A DNA stretch of 64,000 nt from Carpediemonas membranifera (Eukaryota > Fornicata). The notes beneath the pieces were generated by a model. The model was not told the origin of the DNA. It saw nothing but the letters and a program-made list of their open reading frames with translations, and ran no database searches. This document shows positions 8,301 to 16,443 of this stretch, one piece after another; the first letter of the stretch is position 1; each line of letters starts with the position of its first letter. A program made the position numbers and the translations under genes. The stretch spans positions 186,001 through 250,000 of the forward strand of contig JAHDYR010000012.1 of assembly GCA_019828565.1 (NCBI GenBank), in the 5' to 3' direction.

Positions 8301-10566
8301 TCATCGCCTCTGTCCGCACGATGGGGGCCGGGTCGTTCGTCGCCCCCTGCACAACGGTGACGTATTCAAACAGACTGACGTGGGCCCGGGCAGTGTTCAC
8401 AGGCTCGGGCGTCCAGACACGTCGGCCGGCCAGCGGGATGGTGTTCGCCTCCTCCTGCACGGGCTTGGCATCGCCAAGGGCCACGGTGGGGGCCAGGACG
8501 GCGAGCATGTACATGGCGGCAGCACGGACCTCGGGCGTCTTGTCTGTTGCCAGCACTGCGGTCGTCTCGAATATGTTGTGACGTGCGGTCTCGGTAAGCC
8601 CGCTGTTGCTGTTGCAGAGTGTGGCGGCGCAGATGACGGCCATCGTTCGGACGGCGGGATACCCGCTCCGGAACAGCGGTACGAGGGTGCCTAGTAAATT
8701 CTGGTGGAGGAGGGTGTCCTGCGTCGCCGAGGATCGCCGCATTATCGTCGTGAATATGAATAGGATCAGATAGCGGCGGTCTGCTGGGATACGGGGCTGT
8801 CTGAGCGTGTCGATGAAGAACTGGTACTTCCTGTCGGCCACGAGGCGGTGGTGGGCCGTCGAGTCGCCCTGGAGCAACTTGGCCCATATGAACGAGAGCA
8901 GGTGTCTGTTCTCGACCTCAGCGTCGACGAACAGCAGGGCGAGCATGAAGGACACAGTGTCGGCGTTCACTGCGACCTGGATGGCCCAGGGGCCCAGGTC
9001 GAGGAAGCGGCAGAAGAGCTCGAGCGTCTTGATTCTGTGCACCTGGGAGAGGATCGACTGCAGCAGCACCGGCAGCTGGATCGGGGGCGTCCGGCCACTG
9101 TGGGCATGGTCGAGGTAGACCTCGAAGGCCGTCAGCTGGTCCGTGAAGAAGGAGAAGAACAGCTTGGGCTTGGCCTGGACGAGCTGGCCGACCGCCCGTG
9201 TCACGCCGCTGTCCAGGGTCACCGCGGAGAGCACGCCGGGGGGTCTGAGGGCCCGTCCGGGGTGGTTCCCGGGGATGCAGGAGGGCAGGAGTGAGACGGC
9301 CGCGTTGGGGTCTCGGCCGGCCTTCTGGAGGCGTCTCGTCTCGGCCTGAAGCGCGGGGATCATGGAGAGGGCATGGTCGAGAGTATCTAGCCAGGTGCCC
9401 CACAGGGGGTGGGCGAAGGAATCGGGCAGGACGGGCAAGGAGATGGGGTTGGCCCTGAAGCGGCGCATGATGAAGCGAGCGAGCTGGAAATTCCTGGTGA
9501 GCGTGGCGATCATCGTATCCGTGCGACAGAGCAGTCTGAACAGCGGGGCGCCGAACGTGTCGGAGCAGATGGCGTCCAGGATGGCGATGAGGATCCAGTG
9601 GAGCTCCCCCAGCGGCGTCTTGCGGTCCCTTGTGTTCCCAGGGAAGGCGTCGATGTCCGCGTTGGTCACTACATCCCTGGTGTCACCTGTGAGTGGGTTC
9701 GTACGATTCTCCAGGTGTCGCATCCGCATCGCAGTCCTGATCGGAGCCGTGAGGCACGACGTAAAGAGGTCGGCCGGCACCCCGCTGGTGACGGGCAGCC
9801 GCTCGTCAGGGCCGCATGCGAAGTATGCGATGGGGTAAAGCACGGGAGACTTGTCGCCAGGAGACCGGTCCTGGGAGACCGTGAGCCTGGTGACGATAGA
9901 GTCGAGCGCGGGTTTGAGTCGACCCGCGTTGTTGCAGTCGAACAGGAACGCTGTGGGGCCACCCTCCATGCATGTGTAGATGTCGCTGACGTGGCAGGGG
10001 AGGTACCGCTTTCCGCTGCCGTCGAGGAGCCACAGTTCGCCGTTGACGTTCGGGGAGGGCATACCGTGGCCGATGTAGTGGAAGAGGATGCGGCTCTGCT
10101 CTGACCTCGACGACTTCTGCTTGGGCAGGGCCTGGATGAACGTTTTGGATCTGTGTGTTGCAGCCTTGAGCCTGGTCGACGTGCTCGTGCGACATGAGGA
10201 AAGGACGCTCTTCAGCTTGTCGGGGCTGGTGTCGGTGAGGATCTGCGGCTTCGTGACCGTGTTGGACTGCGCCGTGGCGACTGCGGCGTACTGCCTCTGC
10301 AGCGTCTTGCTGATCAGGTCCACCGTCTCCTTTCGCCCAGCCTCTGCGCCGATCGTTTCCTGGAAGCACTCTTCGTGCGCATGGTTGCTATCACGGCATA
10401 TTCCTGGCGGGTCTGTACCGAGGTTGATGTTCATGGCAACAATCGTGCTTTTGGTTCGAACAGAGTACTTCTCATGCTTTTCTACTTCTTGTTGCTTTTG
10501 AGGCGCTGTGAAGCCGAAGTTTTCGTGCCTATGGCAGCTAAAGAACAATCGACTATCGTCTAGCAT
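5353..10566 (-). CDS. RPTOR: Raptor/KOG1, scaffold of TOR complex 1
   Basis: Raptor recruits substrates to TOR kinase in TORC1. The protein is 1737 aa, longer than human raptor (1335 aa). The start at 10566 is preferred because the first 60 residues already match the family: a RHE element, then VRTKSTIVAMNINLGTDPPG, equivalent to the conserved N-terminal strand. The caspase-like RNC domain follows, with LFHYIGHGMP near residues 161-170 and TAFLFDCNNAG near 205-215. HEAT-type helical repeats fill the middle (about 400-850). A long low-complexity linker precedes a C-terminal WD40 propeller (about 1300-1737) ending SFYDPK. No intron is apparent. The extra length sits between the HEAT and WD40 regions. 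Confidence 0.93.
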   Translation of the reverse strand: MLDDSRLFFSCHRHENFGFTAPQKQQEVEKHEKYSVRTKSTIVAMNINLGTDPPGICRDSNHAHEECFQETIGAEAGRKETVDLISKTLQRQYAAVATAQSNTVTKPQILTDTSPDKLKSVLSSCRTSTSTRLKAATHRSKTFIQALPKQKSSRSEQSRILFHYIGHGMPSPNVNGELWLLDGSGKRYLPCHVSDIYTCMEGGPTAFLFDCNNAGRLKPALDSIVTRLTVSQDRSPGDKSPVLYPIAYFACGPDERLPVTSGVPADLFTSCLTAPIRTAMRMRHLENRTNPLTGDTRDVVTNADIDAFPGNTRDRKTPLGELHWILIAILDAICSDTFGAPLFRLLCRTDTMIATLTRNFQLARFIMRRFRANPISLPVLPDSFAHPLWGTWLDTLDHALSMIPALQAETRRLQKAGRDPNAAVSLLPSCIPGNHPGRALRPPGVLSAVTLDSGVTRAVGQLVQAKPKLFFSFFTDQLTAFEVYLDHAHSGRTPPIQLPVLLQSILSQVHRIKTLELFCRFLDLGPWAIQVAVNADTVSFMLALLFVDAEVENRHLLSFIWAKLLQGDSTAHHRLVADRKYQFFIDTLRQPRIPADRRYLILFIFTTIMRRSSATQDTLLHQNLLGTLVPLFRSGYPAVRTMAVICAATLCNSNSGLTETARHNIFETTAVLATDKTPEVRAAAMYMLAVLAPTVALGDAKPVQEEANTIPLAGRRVWTPEPVNTARAHVSLFEYVTVVQGATNDPAPIVRTEAMRALAVLISKKTENAVNGAEVDLASTLHLSVTHSGLTHLSGMASPGTATPSVDGRSWIDVPATPSCVSEDLTTEGDVDAAFAQVHSALYHLAHDGVDAIATVGRAITQPLEAVALTDIIAASPAQFQRTHVPDHEAGRRRHRLLGELSEKELEGFLKEGRAAHLAALKKAVDDAPSVIVELVSSPISTPLLLTTNLHAASIAAFNAHSEVRECPVHGSGATPSTLRLFKSVHAEQCPACRFGGASATLLSRSANCASGFAFGTSSTKPYVLDDPDQPQSRTEDTVVSLSKQLHDAHDEDRPKDARRIEKQLKARTHHFSRTLERNWVMSNTLKDQQIHTSAKSQFPAMMPHMAAMAPRGTDPVTAGPKPLTRDLRATEYWTRDKESLSRPVKTMRPFSEEVQARALYHFCYQLNDSSSMPYSLPGDENWAIYHDEIDRENAYLDGTSRPGDIDTGVQLCSGPDADVMANLPEQSEFTRAYVRAMHAHNAARSLAPSVVQSRAPSPTALRPSQGPSLASSVTRLGPGRPMPPAPKITWPTEASVSLGIPELAQCPAKAIDLHSMLPEAVVATRGTVYAWDSVSNTMLNSFTVCRSKRHSIVGTHILNTNCTHSMLLTLSTDDNIRVFSEYDRKGAQAVVTSFRVAPKEREQPFPQSGWLKSVTSTLQASEHATLANRPSFHTIQGVATRFKSFLGVGALTRARNAGPNASPPPRMQSTMFGSTASDLVDLDEVSSFEDTVMPRSPSARPAISPYNLCSCYHGGKLYVSRGRDVTIYDLSAERATLWQDVTVRIITNITVFNHMVGVTDAGGQTLFFDERAAPVPYSDPKASAVFSIHNHLMTNNPITPVVTQLSGQDDYTLINGISDGTIEFTDIRKLGSGPSPDYTRGTRPSTVCPVTIKDSPGMTALAVHRGLGLIATGNKNQLVKIYDFSGNHLDTIKPLAVTTFIEENVASPVGRMKWHPINAGLCFETRGRCVSFYDPK

Positions 10567-10772
10567 TCCTCGTGGTGGTGAGACGGAAGGTAATTATGGT
10601 TTACGATCGTCTATGTAACACTCTTTACGCCCTAACAAGTCACGCCTAGCAACAATCATGTCCTGGTGCCGCCCAACATCACCCAATACACCAGCCTGGC
10701 GCCCGATTGGCCAACGTCACAATGACCTCTCCGGAGTTACATAACCTGGGATTTACATCACTAAACCGCGCG

Positions 10773-11738
10773 CTAGTTGATCGGCATATACGGCACCGAC
10801 GACTTACGCTTACGTCTCCGCAGCCGGAGCTTCCTGGAGCCCTCATCTCGGTGCCCATCGGTGTCACCAAGGATGCCGTCGCCCTCGATGACGACCTTCT
10901 TTCCCTTGATGATACGAATGAGAAGCTTCTTGAGATAGTCATAATAGAGGATCTCGAGGACGATGATGGTCATCTGAATGGCGCCAAAGAGGTAGGACAG
11001 ATACGACGTCCAGTTCTCCCGGGAGATGACGGCGTAGAAGAACGTGATGACATAGGACCCGGGGGCCGACATCAGCAGCATCGCCAGGGACAGCGACCCG
11101 CTCTGCTTGGCTCTGAATGTCCTCCAGATCTGGGGCGCCCATTGGATGACGCCGCTGATGGCGGATAGAATACCCGAGGCCTTGGCGATGAAGCCGAGCA
11201 CCGAGTCGCATGGGCCCAGCTCGTAGTCAAACACGGATCCTGTGACGACGATAAAGACGCAGGCCAGGATGACAGTGCCGAACAGAGCCAGCTCGCCAAA
11301 GTATGATACTAGGTAGAGTCTGGTGGAGTCTCTTGTGGGGCGTGGGCGGAATACGAAGTACTCTATGAGGATGATGAAGTAAATCATGTAAAGCGACCCC
11401 AGGGAGAATATTGGGATCAGCGAGGACAGACATGCTGGGCCGACCTGGAAGCAGGCGAGGACGCGGGGAAAACCGAGGAGGTAGACGTTGACGAAGCCGC
11501 TGAATTGGTTGAACAGAGCAAACCACAGATGAAGGCTGGAAATGCCAAGCGTCGAACGTTTCATTAGAATCTTGAATACCTGAGGTAGAGCCGTGATGAT
11601 AGTTCCTAGGAACACTACAATCCCCAGCGTTGTGTCGAACCCAGTCATTTTGCGGAGATAGTGCGAATAATCCTCGCCAGAGCCGCATGGGTCTTTGATT
11701 AGTGGAATGTCAAGCGTAAAACCAAACACTTCAACCAT
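10773..11738 (-). CDS. PQ-loop repeat membrane protein
   Basis: This is a 321-aa polytopic protein starting MVEVFGFTLDIP (11738) directly after an A/T-rich TTAAT. It has about seven hydrophobic segments and two PQ-loop motifs: ALPQVFKILMKRSTLGIS near residues 50-67, and QWAPQIWRTFRAKQSGSLS in the second half. This is the layout of the PQ-loop family (cystinosin, PQLC2, SWEET-related), which moves amino acids or sugars across lysosomal or other endomembranes. The C-terminal 50 residues are very basic (RKLRLRRRKRK) and probably cytosolic. Substrate cannot be told from the sequence. Confidence 0.8.
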   Translation of the reverse strand: MVEVFGFTLDIPLIKDPCGSGEDYSHYLRKMTGFDTTLGIVVFLGTIITALPQVFKILMKRSTLGISSLHLWFALFNQFSGFVNVYLLGFPRVLACFQVGPACLSSLIPIFSLGSLYMIYFIILIEYFVFRPRPTRDSTRLYLVSYFGELALFGTVILACVFIVVTGSVFDYELGPCDSVLGFIAKASGILSAISGVIQWAPQIWRTFRAKQSGSLSLAMLLMSAPGSYVITFFYAVISRENWTSYLSYLFGAIQMTIIVLEILYYDYLKKLLIRIIKGKKVVIEGDGILGDTDGHRDEGSRKLRLRRRKRKSSVPYMPIN

Positions 11739-11939
11739 ATTAATTCTACTAGTAGTGTGGAAGCCGCTGCTGGCAAGGTGACGGTGGCGCCGCGCGATGC
11801 TTAACCTTAAAATGCCGATACGATATCGGGTGCCAGAACCCTTAATCTCGCCCTCCACCCGCCTCTGGAGCCTCCCCGTCCACAACCGCGCTCCCTACCT
11901 CTTTATATCACAGGCACTCAAACCCACCCCAGTCACCAC

Positions 11940-12866
11940 CTAGGCCTTCTTCTTGGGCTTCTCGGGTTCAAACCCGGGCAGGCCCTCTATAAACGCCGCG
12001 TGCTCCTCCCACGGCATGCCGTCGATGCTCTCCACCGCCTCACCCGTGACACCGTCGACGGCCCCGGCCCCGAGCATGGCCGCGAGAACGGCGACCTGGC
12101 CCTTCACCGCCAGCGACGCGGGCACATCGGGGCCCTTCTTAGCGTTGAGTCGGCGGGTGTGGATGGCGTGGAGGCCCATGGCAATAGCGTAGCAGGCCCA
12201 GTTCGACACCGCGCCCAGGATCAGCGTGTCAGAGGGGGTTGCGCAGGCGATGGTCGCCCCGTTCTCGATGTAGCTCGTCGCCATCCCGAGGAGCTGCCCA
12301 AACCCGAGCTCGTTGCCGCCGTCGCCGACAGAGACAGTCGTCACGCCCTTAGCCCTGAAGATCGGGTCGGGCGGGGGCGTGTGCCACTCTGTGATGTCCT
12401 GGCCCCGCATGGACCGCGCCGTGCCGTCGTTGGCCTGACCCGGCGTCTCGACGGAGAGGACGGCGTCGAACTTTCCTCTGCATGCTGTGTCGATGAGGCT
12501 GTCAGTGATCTCGACTGTCTCCACGGCTGCCCCGGGACATAATGCAAGCATAGCCTTGATGGCGGCGTCGACGACGGGGAAATTGTGGCTCGAGGCCGCG
12601 ACGGTGACCTCGGCGCCAAGAGCATGAAGTGCCTCGGCCACAGGCGCAACGCCAAGGGGCCCATCGGTCTCACATGCACCTGCTTTGGACACGTAGAAGC
12701 CAGTAAGGATCAGGACGCGCTTGGCCTGCGAGAGGACGCCGACACCAGCGGAGAGCTCTCCACGGACGGCGGGGAAGAGCGAATCCATACCCCGGGTGCC
12801 CGGTTTGGACATAAGATATGTTTCAATCGCCTGTATCTGCTCGTGAACGGTGGTCGCTGAGCTCAT
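11940..12866 (-). CDS. D-glutamate cyclase-like protein (DUF4392)
   Basis: The 308-aa protein starts MSSATTVHEQ (12866); an in-frame ATG lies 24 nt upstream. It shows the DUF4392 signature: LILTGFYV near the N-terminus, TDGPLG, VLSVETPGQANDGTARSMRG, then VSVGDGGNELGFGQ. In mitochondria this domain (the C-terminal half of DGLUCY) converts D-glutamate to 5-oxo-D-proline. Many bacteria carry it as a stand-alone protein, and this copy is also stand-alone, with a Lys-rich tail (KPKKKA). No targeting peptide is obvious. The activity is inferred from family membership, and bacterial origin is possible. Confidence 0.8.
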   Translation of the reverse strand: MSSATTVHEQIQAIETYLMSKPGTRGMDSLFPAVRGELSAGVGVLSQAKRVLILTGFYVSKAGACETDGPLGVAPVAEALHALGAEVTVAASSHNFPVVDAAIKAMLALCPGAAVETVEITDSLIDTACRGKFDAVLSVETPGQANDGTARSMRGQDITEWHTPPPDPIFRAKGVTTVSVGDGGNELGFGQLLGMATSYIENGATIACATPSDTLILGAVSNWACYAIAMGLHAIHTRRLNAKKGPDVPASLAVKGQVAVLAAMLGAGAVDGVTGEAVESIDGMPWEEHAAFIEGLPGFEPEKPKKKA

Positions 12867-12923
12867 ATGTTCTTGTCCTGTGCCCGACAATTGTTGACCG
12901 AGCCTCGGTCCATGTGCTGCTAT

Positions 12924-13433
12924 TTAGTACTGTGCATCGACACCGCCCATGCCTACCCACTGGCCGTTAGCCTCATCAAAGCGAACGCCTTCGAACGACT
13001 GCTGGCTCGACTGACCCTGAGACCCGCCGGCCCCGAACTCCACAGAGGATTCATCCATTGGCAGCATGGGGCCCATGTACTCGTCCTCGTAGTCCTGTGA
13101 CTGGCTGTTGGAGAACTTCGTGTTGATGACGTTGAAAGGGGCGTCAAAGTGGTTGGCCCGCCGCTTCACGGGGCCAGTGCCGTAACTGGCGCCCTGCTCG
13201 GAGAGGGGGATGGTTCTGGTCTGTGTCGTGGGTCGAAACATCATAGATGTGGACAGATCGGTGCAAGACACACGGGTGCAGGAAGCAACTTGCTTGCGCT
13301 CCGAGACGTAGTCTTGGAATGTCCGGTATCCGTTGGAATGATATGACTCATCGAATCCGACGATTGATGAGCCGCAGGCGAATGACCGGTTGTTCCCGCT
13401 CTGTATTAGGGGCATGAGGTGCAGATGAAACAA
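12924..13433 (-). CDS. Unrecognised small protein
   Basis: The ORF is 169 aa, with in-frame starts at MFHLHLMP (13433) or MPLIQSGNN (13415). I do not recognise it. It is rich in Ser, Asn, Tyr and Gly and looks extended rather than globular. Conspicuous stretches are ACGSSIVGFDESYHSNGYRTF in the first third and PVKRRANHFDAPFNVINTKF in the middle, then an acidic Gln/Ser-rich tail ending VGMGGVDAQY. It could be a microtubule-inner or other structural flagellar protein, but that is a guess from composition. Codon use looks like its neighbours and the ORF ends cleanly. Confidence 0.45.
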   Translation of the reverse strand: MFHLHLMPLIQSGNNRSFACGSSIVGFDESYHSNGYRTFQDYVSERKQVASCTRVSCTDLSTSMMFRPTTQTRTIPLSEQGASYGTGPVKRRANHFDAPFNVINTKFSNSQSQDYEDEYMGPMLPMDESSVEFGAGGSQGQSSQQSFEGVRFDEANGQWVGMGGVDAQY

Positions 13434-13684
13434 ACCGCAATCCTACGCGACGAATCAGTGTGCCATGGTACTTGCGCATCGTGATAATGTCTCTGTGCAC
13501 TGAAACCGAACATTATGGATGGCCCGTAGTCGTGTTCGTACGAGTCCGCCGATTGAAAAACTGCCGCCAAAGTCGATACAGTCTATACATGTTATCTCGC
13601 TGATACTATCGACACACAAACGTCCCAAACGCATCTAATAGCCCCCGCGTTCATACTTTGTTATTTATGACAGCTTCCGCCCAC

Positions 13685-15357
13685 TCAAGGGACCCAGCCC
13701 GCCGGCACGCTAGAGTCCAGCGGATTGAAACCCCACACCAGGGGTACCAGCGTGAAAGTCACGAGCAATGTCACCACAAGCCCGAGTATGTTCATCACAA
13801 ACCCGGCGACCATCATGTCGACCATCCGGAGTCGGCCCGACCCGAAAACGATGACGTTGGGCGGAGTTGAGTAGGGGAACATAAATGCGAACGAGCAGGA
13901 TAAGGCACATGGGATCATGACGATGAGGGGGTGGACGTTGATGCCCTGGGCCAGGGAAGCCGTGGCGGGGAGCAGCATGTTGGCCGTGGCGGTGTTGGAC
14001 GAGAACGACGTGATGGTGGCGGAGACAACGGCGATGATGGCGACGAAAACGAAGATCGGCCAGTCCTCGAAGGACTTGAGCCCGTCAGCCATGTACGAGT
14101 CGAGTCCGGAGGCAGTGAAGCCCGCAGCGAGGGCGAACCCGCCACCGAAGAGCAGGACGAGGTCCCAGGGCATGCCGCGCATGGTCTCCCAGTCCATCAG
14201 CATGTCCCGGACCTCCGTCTCGACGCCGTTCTCCCTGCGGGTGACCTTGCGGGTCGACGGGATGCAGAACATGAGACCGCGGCAATGAGGGCGACGGTGC
14301 CGTCCTTGATCTGGTCGCTCTTGTCGCCGCCGGGGAAGATCTCCTTCCAGCCGGGGATCTCGAAGAGGAAGAGGTTGAGCCCGCCGAGCGTCATCCAGCA
14401 AATGGCGAGGACGACGAAAGCGATAGCGACGAGCTTCTCTTCGAGCTTCATATCGCCGAGGGCGCGGTACTGCTGGCGGATGACGGACTTCTCGATGTTG
14501 ATGCTGTTCCTCCATGGGCAGTAGAAAATGGCAAAGAAGGCGTAGCAGATGAAGAAGAAGATCAGCGCCGTGGGCAGGCCGAACACGAACCATTTGGAGA
14601 AGGTCATGACGTTTTCGGCCTGGGGGAACTGCTCGTCGAAGACCTTGAGGAGCACGAGGTTCGGGGGTGTGCCGATGGTCGTGGCGATGCCGCCGATACC
14701 CGCGGCAAATGCAATGCTGAGGAAGAGGCCGACAGAGAACTTCTTGATGCGGGCGGGCTCGACGTCCTCCTCGAGGTTCTCGATGATGGCGAGGGCCGAG
14801 GGCAGCATGGCCATGGCAGTGGCGGTGTTGCTCATCCACATCGAGAGGAACCAGACAGCGAACATCACGCCGAACAGGAGCATGCGGGGCTTGACGCCGA
14901 TGATGCGGACGATGGCGAGTGCGATGCGCTTGTGGAGGCCCCACTTCTGCATGGCGAGCGCCATGACGAAGCCACCGATGAAGACGAAGATCGTGTCCGA
15001 GAAGTACTTGGTGGCGATGGTCTTGGCGCTGACGACGTCCAGGATCGGCAGGAGGATGGCGGGGAGCAGCGCGGTGATTGGGAGGGGCAGGACCTCGAAA
15101 ACCCAGCAGCAGGCACAGACACCGGCAACAGCGGCACAATGGAACTCCGCACGACGACCTTCGACCTGCCAGGCTAGGACGAGGCCGAGAATTAGGGCTG
15201 AAACGGCTGTGTAGAGGCCGATTGCCCGCTTTTGGAGGGCAAACCGGAGGTAAGGGCGCGAGCCCCGAGAAACTGCCCATATAACACGAAGAGATGCTCT
15301 AATTGACCTTGCTACCTCATCTTGGGATGGAATTCTCATTGTGTCGACAGATGCCAC
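13685..15357 (-). CDS. SLC13/DASS Na+/dicarboxylate symporter, frameshifted
   Basis: This is a multi-spanning divalent anion:Na+ symporter, about 557 aa if the frame is restored. Start MASVDTMRIP (15357). Family motifs are seen in both halves: VWFLSMWMSNTATAMAM and GIGGIATTIGTPPNLVLL in the first, then SFSSNTATANMLLP and FPYSTPPNVIVFGSG in the second, the paired SNT and TPPN substrate/sodium loops. The frame breaks near 14277: GTVALIAA lies in one frame and the continuing GLMFCIPSTRK in another, one nucleotide apart. No GT...AG interval fits, so this is a 1-nt deletion in a GCGG run, either real inactivation or a sequence error. Confidence 0.8.
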
Positions 15358-16443
15358 TCCGATTGTGAAAATCCTTCAGATCCCGAATGGTCCCCGTGAA
15401 TCTCGTTGACGGAGTCAGTGAGGCGAAATTGAAGGGTGGTCAGGGGCGATGTGGTGGCTGTGGCGGATTATTAGCCGGTGATGTTGAATAGTTGGTTTGG
15501 ACTCAATACAGGGGGGAATCACGGCGCGATGAGATGTTGATCACACAGTAGGGGGAAGAAAAGAAAACTACTGCATATAAATGTATCAATGACGAAATTC
15601 GGGCGTTCCAGATGGAGAAAAACTCGAGAAACAAACTGGACAGGCATATGAGTGCAACAGCTGCGGATATGGTAATATGGAAGGAACATAATGCATGCTT
15701 ATAGTATGCACGCTCAATTTCACTGTAAGGCAACCAAAAGCTGCAGTATCAACGTTACTGGCTTCGTGTGCATTTCTGCGCAGTTTAAGATTTCGCAGTT
15801 TAACCAAAAACCGGTTATCTCAACGTATGAAGCATGTACAACACAAAAACTATGACGAAGGCCGCTGTTTGGCTGCCCCTATGGAGATCCAACCTTCTGA
15901 GCTCACGTGCAATGGAGCTCATTTCTGTGAAACAGAACTGCAACACCGTCCACAGTGAGCTCCAGAGGTGAATCGGTGCGAAGAATGAGGTCCGGGGACT
16001 TGCACTCCAATTGCAACACTGCAATGTTCGAACTATTAGGACACTGGTGAATGTGTAAACCCAACCCTTGTGCGAAGGCCAACGACCCTGATTAACAGAG
16101 ACCCAACTCGCCTGTCACACAGTCATCACCAGTTTTGCAGATGAGGATATCAGCAAGTTCAGTTCGATCAGGCAGTCTCTGGCTGCGATTGGACACTACA
16201 TAGTTCCCGGCCGATGTGGTGATGCAGCACGAAGAATTTACGATCGACCTGACAGTTATCGGATCAGGCCTTCTTCTTCTCACCCGACACAGCCAGTCGC
16301 CCCCAATCTCGCCAAGCGCTAGTCCGTCACACGCACGGGACTAGGCCAAGCTGTTCTTGCCTCTTGTTCACCGTGCTGGCTTTCCGATTTCTCTCTTGTT
16401 CAGCATCTGAAGAACTATCAGTTGATACCGCGATTTACTTTGC
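15358..16443. other. Gene-free spacer of about 1.1 kb
   Basis: This is one of the longest gene-free stretches here. It is A/T-richer than its surroundings and holds only short ORFs with no recognisable motif. The PA200 poly(A)-like signal lies at its right edge (16433-16439). Confidence 0.5.
16433..16439 (-). terminator. AGTAAAT poly(A)-like signal of the PA200 gene
   Basis: On the minus strand AGTAAAT lies a few bases past the TGA stop at 16444. It matches the Giardia AGTRAAY polyadenylation motif. Confidence 0.5.

Noticed and set aside
7154-8581. 475-codon plus-strand open frame opposite Raptor, with similar ones at 5338-6129 and 6472-7536
   Set aside because: All are antisense shadows of Raptor with no recognisable domain.
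11960-11985. tRNA T-arm-like GGGTTCAAACCCGGG
   Set aside because: It lies in the coding tail of the DUF4392 gene, and no acceptor, D or anticodon arm fits around it.
14270-14290. Intron explanation for the SLC13 frame break
   Set aside because: The two frames meet within a few bases without any GT...AG interval of suitable length.
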